NCBI GenBank assembly: GCA_963813315.1
Contig: CAWEYO010000020.1
Location: forward strand, 186,001-250,000
DNA: 64,000 nucleotides
Origin: CAWEYO01 sp963813315
GTDB lineage: Bacteria > Pseudomonadota > Alphaproteobacteria > Rhizobiales > Rhizobiaceae
Reading direction: 5' to 3'
In this document: piece after piece, positions 8,797 through 16,980 of the stretch
Layout: the number at the start of each line of letters is the position of its first letter
Numbering within the stretch: the stretch's first letter is position 1
Program-made: the position numbers and the translations under genes
The notes under the pieces: generated by a model
The model's database searches: none
Told to the model about the DNA's origin: nothing
The model's input: the letters and a program-made list of their open reading frames with translations, nothing else

Positions 8797-10092
8797 TCAA
8801 GGCCTCACCTGCCCCGAGCCTCGCACGCGGTATTTGAAGGAGGTGAGTTGTTCGACGCCCACCGGGCCCCGAGCGTGCATCTTGCCGGTGGCGATGCCGA
8901 TTTCCGCACCCATTCCAAACTCGCCTCCGTCGGCAAACTGGGTCGAGGCATTGTGCAGCAGTATGGCCGAATCGATCTCGTTGAAGAATTTTTCCACCGT
9001 GGCGGGTTCCTCCGCGACAATCGCCTCGGTGTGATGGGAGGAATGCGCCTCGATGTGGTCAATCGCGCCGGAAACGCCATCGACGACCTTCACCGATATG
9101 ATTGCGTCAAGATACTCCGTCGTCCAGTCGGCCTCGGTCGCGCGCTTTGCTTCAGGGAAGGCAGCAAGAACGTCGGCATCGCCGCGAATCTCGCAGCCGG
9201 CTCTGGCAAGCGCTTCGACGATCGGCACGAGGTGAGTCGAACCAACGGCCCGGTCCACGAGAAGCGTTTCGGCCGCCCCGCAGATACCGGTGCGGCGCAA
9301 CTTCGCATTGACGGCTATGCTTGTCGCCATGTCGAGTTTCGCGGAACGGTCGATGTAAAGATGGCAGATGCCCTCGAGATGCGCGAACACGGGCACGCGC
9401 GCTTCGCGTTGCACGCGCTCGACCAGACTGCGGCCGCCGCGCGGGATAATCACATCAAGCGTTCCGCCAAGGCCCTTCAGCATCTCTCCGACGGCGGCGC
9501 GATCGGCGATCGGCACGAGTTGGATGGATTCCTCTGGAAGTTTCGCGGCTCTCAGGCCCTCGACGAGGCATGAATGAATGGCGCGCGATGAATTCAGCGA
9601 ATCCGAGCCGCCGCGCAAAATGACCGCATTGCCGGCCTTGAGACAGAGGGCGCCTGCATCGGCCGTCACGTTGGGACGGCTCTCGTAAATGACGCCGACC
9701 ACGCCAAGCGGCGTCCTGACGCGTTCGATATGCAGGCCATTGGGGCGATCCCATTCGGCGATCACTTCGCCGACCGGGTCGCGCAGGTCCGCGATGGCAC
9801 GAATGCCATCAGCCATATCGCGCACGCGGGACGAGGTCAGTTTCAAGCGGTCGAGCAGGGCAGGCGATAGCCCGGCTTCCTCGCCATTGCTCATATCAAT
9901 CGCGTTGGCTGCAAGGACCGCATCCTGCCGGCGAAGCAGCGTTTCTGCCATGGCGATCAGCGCGGCGTGCTTGCGTTCGGCCGTGGCGATGGCGAGTGGC
10001 CGGGCCGCGGCCCGCGCCTTGCGGCCGAGTTCCGCCATAAGGGCCTCGGTTTCCTCAGGCAGGTCGTTAGTTCGGTGCAGCATTCTAGCCAT
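8797..10092 (-). CDS. proA: Glutamate-5-semialdehyde dehydrogenase (gamma-glutamyl phosphate reductase) ProA
   Basis: 431 residues, normal length. ProA reduces gamma-glutamyl phosphate with NADPH to glutamate semialdehyde, the second step of proline synthesis. The ALDH fold is clear: GVVGVIYESRPNVTADAGALCLKAGNAVILRGGS at 130-163, IPRGGRSLVERV at 216-227, and the catalytic Cys271 in RTGICGAAETLLVD. ATG 10092 overlaps the proB stop by 8 bp, so the two are translationally coupled and make a labile-intermediate pair. Confidence 0.97.
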   Translation of the reverse strand: MARMLHRTNDLPEETEALMAELGRKARAAARPLAIATAERKHAALIAMAETLLRRQDAVLAANAIDMSNGEEAGLSPALLDRLKLTSSRVRDMADGIRAIADLRDPVGEVIAEWDRPNGLHIERVRTPLGVVGVIYESRPNVTADAGALCLKAGNAVILRGGSDSLNSSRAIHSCLVEGLRAAKLPEESIQLVPIADRAAVGEMLKGLGGTLDVIIPRGGRSLVERVQREARVPVFAHLEGICHLYIDRSAKLDMATSIAVNAKLRRTGICGAAETLLVDRAVGSTHLVPIVEALARAGCEIRGDADVLAAFPEAKRATEADWTTEYLDAIISVKVVDGVSGAIDHIEAHSSHHTEAIVAEEPATVEKFFNEIDSAILLHNASTQFADGGEFGMGAEIGIATGKMHARGPVGVEQLTSFKYRVRGSGQVRP

Positions 10093-11239
10093 CCGCCTTT
10101 GCGGGTATTGCGGGCTCCGCGCTGCGGCTCATGACGAGATCGTCCCTGTGAACCATTGCCGACCGCGCCTCATACCCTAGCACGCTTGCGATCTCGCTGC
10201 TCTTCAGTCCCGCGATCCTTACGGCATCGGCGGCATCATAGGCAACAAGTCCGCGGGCGATCTCACGGCCCTCGGGCGATATGACGGCGATCGTGTCGCC
10301 GCGCGAAAAATTCCCGGTCACCAGTTTAACCCCGGCCGGCAGCAGCGACTTGCCGGACATGAGCGCGCCGACCGCACCGGCATCCACTGTCAGCCGGCCG
10401 GCCGGCTCAAGCTGCCCGGCGATCCAGGTCTTGTAGCCTTTGACAGGCTGCGGGCTCGGACGGAACAAGGTCGCCCGTTCGCCACGTTCAACCGCCATCA
10501 GCGGATTGAGCCTTGTGCCGGCGGCGATGATCATCGCCGTGCCGGCTGCCGTCGCGATCTTGCCGGCGTCGAGCTTCGTGCGCATGCCGCCGCGTGAGAA
10601 TTCGGAAGCCGCTGCGCCCGCCATCGCCTCGATCTCGGGCGTGATGCGGTCGACCACTGGAATGAAGCGGGCCTTCGGATCAACCCCCGGAGGGGCAGTG
10701 TACAATCCGTCGATATCCGACAGAAGCACGAGCAGGTCCGAGCCCATCATGGTCGCCACGCGCGCCGCCAGCCGGTCGTTGTCGCCATAGCGGATTTCCG
10801 TCGTGGCGACTGTGTCGTTTTCGTTGATGACCGGCACGGCGTTCATTTTCAACAGCGTCGATATCGTGGCGCGGGCATTGAGATAGCGGCGGCGCTCCTC
10901 CGTGTCACCGAGAGTCACCAATATCTGCCCGGACTTCAGCCCCTTGCGGCCGAGTTCTTCCGACCATGCGCCCGCCAAAGCGATCTGGCCGACGGCGGCT
11001 GCAGCTTGGCTCTCTTCCAGCTTGAGCACACGCTTGCCAAGGCCGAGAATGGTGCGGCCGAGCGCAATGGAGCCCGACGAGACGACAAGCACATCCGCTC
11101 CCGCCTTCGCAAGGACGGCTATGTCGTCGGCCAGCGTGGCGAGCCACTCGCGCTTCAGTCCGGTGGTCCTGTCCACGAGTAGCGCCGAGCCGATCTTGAC
11201 GGTGATGCGGCGATATTTTTTCAGCGACTGAGGGGCCAT
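10085..11239 (-). CDS. proB: Glutamate 5-kinase ProB
   Basis: 384 residues: an amino-acid kinase domain (about 1-260) followed by a PUA domain (about 285-370). ProB phosphorylates glutamate with ATP and is the proline-feedback-controlled step. Seen: ITVKIGSALLVD near the N-terminus, VLVVSSGSIALG, PVINENDTVAT and LLSDIDGLYTAPP (kinase), then GRLTVDAGAVGALMSGKSLLPAGV (PUA). The frame is open back to 11320 inside obgE; ATG 11239 (MAPQSLKKYRRITVKIG) is chosen as the conserved start. It lies 68 bp after obgE. Confidence 0.96.
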   Translation of the reverse strand: MAPQSLKKYRRITVKIGSALLVDRTTGLKREWLATLADDIAVLAKAGADVLVVSSGSIALGRTILGLGKRVLKLEESQAAAAVGQIALAGAWSEELGRKGLKSGQILVTLGDTEERRRYLNARATISTLLKMNAVPVINENDTVATTEIRYGDNDRLAARVATMMGSDLLVLLSDIDGLYTAPPGVDPKARFIPVVDRITPEIEAMAGAAASEFSRGGMRTKLDAGKIATAAGTAMIIAAGTRLNPLMAVERGERATLFRPSPQPVKGYKTWIAGQLEPAGRLTVDAGAVGALMSGKSLLPAGVKLVTGNFSRGDTIAVISPEGREIARGLVAYDAADAVRIAGLKSSEIASVLGYEARSAMVHRDDLVMSRSAEPAIPAKADG

Positions 11240-11307
11240 GCTTGGATCTCGAGGGTGTAGCGGAACAACCGGACAATATGGAGTACGAACATCGATCGTG
11301 CCTCGTC

Positions 11308-12342
11308 TCAGCTTGTCCAACGCGCCTCTGGCAAAGCAGGCTGTTCCGCCGCCTGCGCGCTTTGGATTTCGGCCATCAACGCCCGCAACACCGCCTCCAC
11401 GCCTTCGCCGCTGACGGCCGAAAGCAGATACGGCGTTCGGCCCGCGGCTTTTTTGAGTGAAGCGAGCTTTTTCTTGCGTTCATCCGGGCCGATCGTGTCA
11501 GCCTGACAGAGCGCGACGATCTCAGCCTTGTCGGCCAGACCATGCCCATAAGCTACCAATTCGCCGCGCACGACCTTGTAGGCATTTGACGGGCTCTCCT
11601 CCTGCGCGGAAACAAGGTGCAGCAGCACGCGCGTACGTTCGACATGGCCGAGGAACCGGTCGCCGATACCGACGCCCTGGTGCGCGCCTTCGATCAGGCC
11701 GGGAATGTCGGCAATCACGAACTCGCGTGCGTCGATGCGGGCGACCCCCAGATTGGGGTGAAGCGTCGTGAAGGGGTAATCCGCGATTTTCGGCTTCGCC
11801 GCCGTGACGGCCGCAAGAAAGGTGGATTTGCCGGCGTTGGGCATGCCGACCAGGCCGGCATCCGCGATCAGTTTCAGCCGCAGCCATATCGTGCGTTCGT
11901 CGCCGGGCAGGCCGGGGTTGGCGCGGCGCGGAGCCTGGTTGGTCGAGGTTTTGAAATGCTGATTCCCGAAACCGCCATTACCGCCCGCCGCAAGACGGAA
12001 ACGCTGGCCCGCTTTTGTGAGGTCGCAAATCAGCGTCTCGTTGTCTTCCTCGAAAACCTGCGTGCCGGCGGGAACCTTGAGCAAGACGTCAGCGCCCTTG
12101 GCGCCGGTGCGGTTGCGGCCCATGCCGTGAACGCCGGTTTTGGCTCGGAAATGCTGCTGGTAGCGGTAGTCAACGAGCGTGTTCAGTCCATCGACGGCTT
12201 CTACCCAAACGTCGCCGCCACGGCCGCCGTCGCCGCCGTCCGGCCCGCCGAATTCAATGAATTTTTCACGCCGGAACGAGACGGACCCGGCCCCGCCGTC
12301 GCCGGAGCGGATAAAGACTTTTGCTTGGTCGAGAAATTTCAT
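11308..12342 (-). CDS. obgE: GTPase ObgE/CgtA
   Basis: 344 residues. Obg GTPases act in late 50S assembly and stringent control and are essential in most bacteria. The glycine-rich Obg domain is residues 1-158 (GGPDGGDGGRGGDV), followed by the G domain: G1 GMPNAGKST at 166-174, G3 DIPGLIEGAHQG from 212, then CQADTI near 279 in the G4 position. The short C-terminus has no long acidic tail. Upstream on the same strand lie a five-unit repeat array and the GNAT gene. Confidence 0.97.
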   Translation of the reverse strand: MKFLDQAKVFIRSGDGGAGSVSFRREKFIEFGGPDGGDGGRGGDVWVEAVDGLNTLVDYRYQQHFRAKTGVHGMGRNRTGAKGADVLLKVPAGTQVFEEDNETLICDLTKAGQRFRLAAGGNGGFGNQHFKTSTNQAPRRANPGLPGDERTIWLRLKLIADAGLVGMPNAGKSTFLAAVTAAKPKIADYPFTTLHPNLGVARIDAREFVIADIPGLIEGAHQGVGIGDRFLGHVERTRVLLHLVSAQEESPSNAYKVVRGELVAYGHGLADKAEIVALCQADTIGPDERKKKLASLKKAAGRTPYLLSAVSGEGVEAVLRALMAEIQSAQAAEQPALPEARWTS

Positions 12343-12397
12343 AGGTCGGACAATGAATTAGCTGGCTGGCGTTGCGAGGGAGATACTGCTCTACCGC

Positions 12398-12898
12398 ATC
12401 GGCCCGAAAATCGGAAATCGATTTTCGGAAAGTACGATGCGGAGTTTCAAAGTGCTACAGCGTCCTTTGCGCGTCTGAGGACGCGCGGCGCTGTAGTATC
12501 GGCCCGAAAATTGGAATCGATTTTCGGAAAGCACGATGCGGAGTTTCAAAGTGCTACAGCGTCCTTTGCGCGTTTGAGGACGCGCGGCGCTGTAGCATCG
12601 GCCCGAAAATCGGAATCGATTTTCGGAAAGCACGATGCGGAGGTTCAAAAGTGCTACAGCGTCCTTTGCGCGTTTGAGGACGCGCGGCGCTGTAGTATCG
12701 GCCCGAAAATCGGAAATCGATTTTCGGAAAGCACGATGCGGAGTTTCAAAAGTGCTACAGCGTCCTTTGCGCGTTTTGAGGACGCGCGGCGCTGTAGTAT
12801 CGGCCCGAAAATCGGAAATCGATTTTCGGCAAGCACGATGCGGAGTTTCAAAGTGCTACAGCGTCCTTTGCGCGTTTGAGGACACGCGGCGCTGTAGT
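12398..12898. repeat. Five-unit ~100-bp tandem repeat of double hairpins (family C)
   Basis: Units begin at about 12398, 12498, 12597, 12697 and 12799, so the period is 99-102 bp. Each unit has two palindromes: one built from GCTACAGCGTCC...GGACGCGCGGCGCTGTAG, and one from CGAAAATCGGAATCGATTTTCG, joined by CACGATGCGGAGTTTCAAA. Units are almost identical, differing by single bases or one-base indels. The array fills most of the 612-bp gap between the GNAT gene (stop 12955) and obgE (start 12342). A diverged single copy is at 40290-40402. Confidence 0.9.
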
Positions 12899-12954
12899 GC
12901 AAAGCGCCGCGCGCGAGTGGGGGCTTGCTTGGGTGAAGCGTCGCTCTGGGTCAT

Positions 12955-13545
12955 CTATGTCCGCGCCCATGTCCTGAGGCTCACCCAGGTCTTGCGGTCC
13001 AAGTGGTACCGCTCGACCGGAACTTGGCCAGCCACGATCGAGTTCAGCATCGCTTGGCCAGCATACTGGAAGCCGGACTTATGGATCACGCGCCGCGAGG
13101 CCGGGTTGATCACGCGGCAGGACACATGCAGCAGATCGATCGCAGTCGCCCGGAATGCCAGATCGACCAGCGTGTGCGCCGCCTCTGTGGCATACCCCCG
13201 CTTCCAGTACGGCTCGCCGATCCAGTACCCGAGTTCGAGGCCGCGTTCGGTGCCGTTCAATCCCGTGCAGCCGATAAAAGCACCGCTGTCGGCAAGCGTC
13301 ACGGCATAGACGCATCCCGCGGCACGCGTATCGCGCGCCATCGAGAGAAAAGCGCGGGCTTCCGCCTCGCCGTAGGGGTGCGGCATACGGGCCAGCATTT
13401 CGGCAACGCGACGATTGTTCGCAAGCTGGATCAGCTCGGGAACGTCGTCGTCGTGCGGCGGTCTCATTACCAGTCTTTCCGTTACGAGGACCGGGCAGTC
13501 GATCGTCAGGCTTTCGTCTTCCACCTCTTGCTGTTCGGCAACCAT
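12955..13545 (-). CDS. GNAT family N-acetyltransferase
   Basis: 196 residues, acetyltransf_3 (RimJ/RimL-like) type. Seen: VTERLVMRPPHDDDVPEL at about 21-38, ELGYWIGEPYWKRGYATEAA at about 104-123 (acetyl-CoA pocket) and SCRVINPASRRVIHKSGF at about 142-159. These enzymes acetylate N-termini, small amines or antibiotics; the substrate here is not readable. The frame is open to 13800, but that extension would run through the terminator and rpmA, so ATG 13545 is used. The position between rpmA and obgE is common in rhizobia. Confidence 0.88.
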   Translation of the reverse strand: MVAEQQEVEDESLTIDCPVLVTERLVMRPPHDDDVPELIQLANNRRVAEMLARMPHPYGEAEARAFLSMARDTRAAGCVYAVTLADSGAFIGCTGLNGTERGLELGYWIGEPYWKRGYATEAAHTLVDLAFRATAIDLLHVSCRVINPASRRVIHKSGFQYAGQAMLNSIVAGQVPVERYHLDRKTWVSLRTWART

Positions 13546-13563
13546 GGCTTCCTCCAGAGCATG

Positions 13564-13592
13564 AAAAAGGGGAGATGGCGACCCATCTCCCC
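13564..13592 (-). terminator. Intrinsic terminator after rpmA
   Basis: A perfect 10-bp stem GGGGAGATGG/CCATCTCCCC with a 4-base loop (13569-13592) is followed on the minus strand by a T run (A run at 13564-13568 on the plus strand). It lies between the rpmA stop and the GNAT start, so it probably ends or attenuates the rplU-rpmA transcript. Confidence 0.85.
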
Positions 13593-13661
13593 TGATCCTT
13601 TTCTGGCCTTTCCAGACACCGGTTCCCGAGATGGGGCGCCGGTGTTCTAGTGCGGATCCGG

Positions 13662-13931
13662 CTATTCCGCTGCGTCCGTCATCGGGTTCACCGATACGTA
13701 GGTGCGGCCGTTGGCTTTCTTTCGGAACGCGACTGCGCCCTCTTCGAGCGCAAAAAGTGTGTGGTCCTTGCCAAGGCCGACATTGGAGCCTGGATGCCAC
13801 TTGGTGCCGCGTTGACGCACGAGAATGTTGCCAGCGATGACCTTCTCGCCGCCGAACTTCTTCACGCCAAGTCGCTTGGACTCCGAATCGCGACCGTTGC
13901 GCGACGAACCGCCAGCTTTCTTATGTGCCAT
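13662..13931 (-). CDS. rpmA: 50S ribosomal protein L27
   Basis: 89 residues, full length. It begins MAHKKAGGSSRNGRDSESKR, the L27 N-terminus that reaches the peptidyl-transferase centre, and contains KRLGVKKFGG and RQRGTKWHPGSNVG. There is no Firmicutes-type N-terminal cleavage extension. It lies 24 bp after rplU; together they form the standard rplU-rpmA operon, with a strong terminator downstream. Confidence 0.98.
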   Translation of the reverse strand: MAHKKAGGSSRNGRDSESKRLGVKKFGGEKVIAGNILVRQRGTKWHPGSNVGLGKDHTLFALEEGAVAFRKKANGRTYVSVNPMTDAAE

Positions 13932-13955
13932 CGGTGTTCTCCTTCGTGCTCAGTC

Positions 13956-14399
13956 TTACTCGTTTTCCGCCGAAGCTGCTGCCTTTTTCGGCGCGGCCTT
14001 CCTGGCGGGCTTCTTTTCGCCGGTCTCTGCGACGGCGGCGGCGGCATCTTCCTTCTTGGCCGAAGCCGTCTTCGCCGGCTTGGCGCCGCCGGTCAGGATT
14101 TCCGAAATCCGGACCGTCGTGAGGTGCTGGCGGTGCCCGCGGGTGCGCCGCGAGTTCTGGCGGCGACGCTTCTTGAACGCGATGACCTTCGCCGCACGAC
14201 CCTGCTCGACCACTTCCGCGGTTACCACGGCGCCTTCGACGAACGGAGCGCCGATCGTTGCGCTTTCGCCTTCGCCCACCGCGAGCACCTCGGCAAATTC
14301 GATGACATCGCCGGCATTGCCGGCAACCTTCTCAACCTTCAAGAGGTCGTTGGCGGCAACGCGATACTGCTTGCCGCCGGTTTTGATGACTGCGAACAT
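13956..14399 (-). CDS. rplU: 50S ribosomal protein L21
   Basis: 147 residues. The L21 core is residues 1-103: MFAVIKTGGKQYRVAANDLL at the start, KKRRRQNSRRTRGHRQHLT near 76-94, then VRISEIL. Residues 104-147 are an Ala/Lys/Glu-rich tail (PAKTASAKKEDAAAAV..., KKPARKAAPKKAAA), an extension common in Rhizobiales L21. It is first in the minus-strand block. The leader at 14400-14520 holds GC-rich hairpins, but no autoregulatory site can be named with confidence. Confidence 0.97.
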   Translation of the reverse strand: MFAVIKTGGKQYRVAANDLLKVEKVAGNAGDVIEFAEVLAVGEGESATIGAPFVEGAVVTAEVVEQGRAAKVIAFKKRRRQNSRRTRGHRQHLTTVRISEILTGGAKPAKTASAKKEDAAAAVAETGEKKPARKAAPKKAAASAENE

Positions 14400-14646
14400 T
14401 TTTTGCCTTTCGCTGTTCGGTCCGGCTTTTTGGCCCGCATCGAGGCGGTCCGGCCGTCTTTTTGTCAGTCTTCGGGGTTAAAAGCGCAACCGGCGCGGAG
14501 AGCCCACGCCGGAAGCGGGCTGTGCTTATCCCAAGGCGGCGATGAAGTCAACGCGAAGGTGCGAAATTCGCGGCCATTGGGCCTTGCAGGCGGGCACGCC
14601 AGCCGTTATCTAGTGCGCCGCGCCGGAAACGGCCGACCACGGATGC

Positions 14647-14736
14647 GGAGAGGTGGCAGAGTGGTCGAATGCACCGCACTCGAAATGCGGCATACTCGCA
14701 AGGGTATCGGGGGTTCGAATCCCTCCCTCTCCGCCA
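14647..14736 (+). tRNA. tRNA-Ser (CGA anticodon)
   Basis: A class II tRNA of 90 nt including the encoded CCA. The acceptor GGAGAGG pairs with CCTCTCC, with discriminator G before CCA (14733-14736). The anticodon stem-loop is CCGCA-CTCGAAA-TGCGG with CGA in the loop, reading UCG. A long variable arm (TACTCGCAAGGGTATC) and a T arm GGGTTCGAATCCC follow. It stands alone on the plus strand, and the accessory stretch begins directly after it. Confidence 0.97.
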
Positions 14737-14948
14737 TATACGTTTGATTTTATTTATGTTTTTTGACAATTTATCGTCCGAACCACAAGGCTGGCCACAA
14801 ACTCCACAATGTCCGACCTCCGCACGACCGGCGGCTTGCATAGCCTGCTCGTGAAAGCGGCCGCGCACTCTGCCTTGGGCCATCCCAGCGATCCCGAGGG
14901 GCGTGAATTGACCAAAGCGTCATTGCTCAGCAGGTGCACGAGAGGACT

Positions 14949-15060
14949 AGAGCATCGGACCCGAAAGTGGGAACCGGTTTCAGGAAAAATCCGATACTTA
15001 ACAAAGAGATAGAGCGACAGCGCTGATTCCGTGATTCCGCAAAAGCGTCCGCCGCTCTAG
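14949..15060 (+). repeat. Family A repeat, copy 2
   Basis: It starts AGAGCATCGGACCCGAAAG and ends with AAAGCGTCCGCCGCTCT, in the orientation opposite to copy 1. The downstream arm is degraded (TCCGATACTT). The rest of the 700-bp gap between the tRNA and the lytic transglycosylase (14737-15437) shows no gene I can support; 15061-15437 has mixed composition with no recognisable domain in any frame. Confidence 0.8.
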
Positions 15061-15437
15061 CGAGTAACGGCGTGTCCTCAACGCCGGCGAAAGCAAAAGT
15101 TTGACCCATACCAGTCGTCGCGAGTGCGCTGCCCAAACGTCGCGAAGGAGGGGAATGCGGTCGTTTGGTAGCCGGTAGCTGCCACGTCGGCACCTGTAAC
15201 CCCGGCCACACTACCGTCACGGGCAGCGAGGCGCGAGCGCTGGCTGTTTCTTCTTTGCAACAGGTTCAGCCAATTCCGCGCAGCAACACCTCGCGGCGCA
15301 AGCTTTGCGCTTTGTCTTTGGGTCTATTCGTGGAAACAGTACCTGATTCTGCCAGAGACCGCAGGAGAGTCGCCGCCCGCTTTTTGAAAGTGAGAGTACC
15401 GGAGAGGGTGCTTAAATAACTAGGTGGGACATCATCA

Positions 15438-16475
15438 ATGTCGGCAGCCGTCTGTCTGCTCGCTTCACTGCTGAGCTGTCCGTACCCGTACACCGGGGAA
15501 CAACTCCAACCTTCAACCGAACACACACAATCAATCAAGCGCGAACGATTGGCGATCAAGCGCGAACGATTGGGGAACCCACCCATCGTCGCCAGGTTCG
15601 GTCCAGAGGAACGCATCGGCGCCACTTACCTGCAGATCCCAATCCCGTTTGTCGCCTCCAAGGTGGATGAAAATCAGGAACTGGAAGATCCGTACCCATC
15701 CACCGGCGCACTACTCCAACCCTCAACCGAACACACACAATCGACCAAGCGCGAACAATTGGGTAGCCAACCCACTCGCATCGTCGCCCGGTTCGGTCCA
15801 GACGAACAATTCGGCACCACCGACCCACAGATCCCAATCCCATTTATCTTCTCCACCATGGATGACAATCAGGAACTGGAAGATCAAGAACCACGCAACA
15901 AAGTATCAACAGCCGACAAACCGAGACAGAAGCTCAAGACCAGAACCAAAATCATCTTAAAGACGACGGAAACCAAGACGGTCGAGACAGCCTATGTCGA
16001 ACAGACCCCGCTCAACGAACAGTGGCGGCTGTCCTCTCTGTTCGGTATCCGCAGCGCCTCCACCCTATCCCAATCTATCCCCAGTGTGTCCGGTATAGAG
16101 ATCGGGAAACCCGGATATCAAGAAGTCATACGCGCGGCCAAGATACACCAGGTACCAGTGGATCTGGCGCTGCGAGTGGCCAAACAGGAATCACGCGGTA
16201 ATTGTGGTGCTAAATCATCAGCCGGTGCCCTAGGTGTGATGCAGGTCATGCCACACACCGGCGCCAAGCACGGTTATTCGACCAAGCAGCTAAGTAACTG
16301 TCGCACCGGGGCGGAGGCTGGCGTGAAGGAACTCAAACACCTGCTCAGATTATCAGGTGGGAATGTCAAAGAGACCCTGACTGGTTACAACTGCGGCGAA
16401 AAATGTATGTTCGGTCGGCGTAAGAAACTGCCGCTAGAGACGGTCAATTATATTCAGGTCGTGACGCGAAACTAG
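15438..16475 (+). CDS. Lytic transglycosylase (SLT) with duplicated N-terminal region
   Basis: 345 residues. The N-terminus MSAAVCLLASLLSC may be a short lipoprotein signal (LLSC, Cys14). Residues 15-84 and 85-150 are near-repeats (LQPSTEHTQS, IVARFGP, QIPIPF and DNQELED or DENQELED in each). A basic, threonine-rich linker follows, then an SLT domain at about 222-345 with catalytic Glu251 in AKQESRGNCGAKSSAGALGV, VMQVMPHTG and LTGYNCGEK. It would cleave glycan strands of peptidoglycan. Base composition is visibly less GC-rich than its neighbours (ACA, CAA, AAC codons), which suggests acquisition. Upstream sits GGTGGGA, only a moderate ribosome site. Small SLTs of this kind also occur in secretion or conjugation systems, but none is nearby. 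Confidence 0.75.
   Translation: MSAAVCLLASLLSCPYPYTGEQLQPSTEHTQSIKRERLAIKRERLGNPPIVARFGPEERIGATYLQIPIPFVASKVDENQELEDPYPSTGALLQPSTEHTQSTKREQLGSQPTRIVARFGPDEQFGTTDPQIPIPFIFSTMDDNQELEDQEPRNKVSTADKPRQKLKTRTKIILKTTETKTVETAYVEQTPLNEQWRLSSLFGIRSASTLSQSIPSVSGIEIGKPGYQEVIRAAKIHQVPVDLALRVAKQESRGNCGAKSSAGALGVMQVMPHTGAKHGYSTKQLSNCRTGAEAGVKELKHLLRLSGGNVKETLTGYNCGEKCMFGRRKKLPLETVNYIQVVTRN
15480..15887 (+). repeat. In-gene tandem duplication (~210 + ~198 bp)
   Basis: Unit 1 (15480-15689) and unit 2 (15690-15887) code for residues 15-84 and 85-150 of the lytic transglycosylase. Both contain CAACC(T/C)TCAACCGAACAC and AATCAGGAACTGGAAGAT. Unit 1 also has a nested copy of ATCAAGCGCGAACGATTGG. Confidence 0.85.
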
Positions 16476-16500
16476 AGCATCGGACAGGAAATCGGAATCG
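16473..16500 (+). repeat. Family A repeat fragment
   Basis: TAGAGCATCGGACAGGAAAT follows the transglycosylase stop directly. Only the left arm remains; the pairing arm TCCGATGCTC is missing. Confidence 0.5.
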
Positions 16501-16551
16501 AGGAATTCCCTTTTGGGTGTGCTTGTGATTCACCGTTGTTGGAGGTGGATT

Positions 16552-16930
16552 ATGGGCAAGAGCTATTCATTGGATCTTCGGGATCGGGTTGTCGAGTTCG
16601 TTGAGGCGGGCCATTCGCGGCGTGCTGCCGCCGGCCATTTCGGCGCCAACTCGCACCGACGCTCCAAAAAAGCGATGTCGTTGTTCTCGACAACGTCGCC
16701 GTCCACAGGAGCGCCAAGGCGGCCGAATGCCTGAAGGACAGAGGAGCCCTCTTCAAGCCGCCGTACAGTCCAGACCTCAACCTGATCGAAATGGCGTTCT
16801 CAAAGCTCAAGGGGCATCTGCGAGCCGCCGCTGCCAGAACCTTCGACGCAGGAACGATGCCACCACCAATCGCCTGCCTAGGGAGGGTTGGCCCAACAAT
16901 TCGTTCGCTGCCGCGATTAACTCGTCCCAT
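16552..16930 (+). pseudogene. IS630-family transposase remnant
   Basis: Two pieces of an IS630 transposase are fused by an internal deletion. The first is the N-terminal helix-turn-helix (MGKSYSLDLRDRVVEFVEAG at 16552, then HSRRAAAGHFG). The second, in another frame from about 16675, is the C-terminal catalytic end (VVVLDNVAVHRSAKAAECL, then FKPPYSPDLNLIEMAFSKLK, with the D and E of the DDE triad). The middle of the gene, including the first catalytic Asp region, is gone. No clear terminal inverted repeats were found. It cannot encode an active enzyme and marks past transposition next to the tRNA-Ser. Confidence 0.9.
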
Positions 16931-16980
16931 AAAGCGATTTGATTCTACCTGTTATCACACCAGATTCAGGAACCGTGCCC

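Noticed and set aside
11242..12879. Long plus-strand frames opposite obgE and through the tandem array
   Set aside because: Shadows of obgE; the repeated part only translates the array.
12398..12898. Possible CRISPR array
   Set aside because: The 100-bp units are almost identical throughout, with no variable spacers, and no cas genes are nearby.
14548..14883. A 111-codon minus-strand frame over the tRNA-Ser
   Set aside because: Overlaps the tRNA on the opposite strand and reads its complement.
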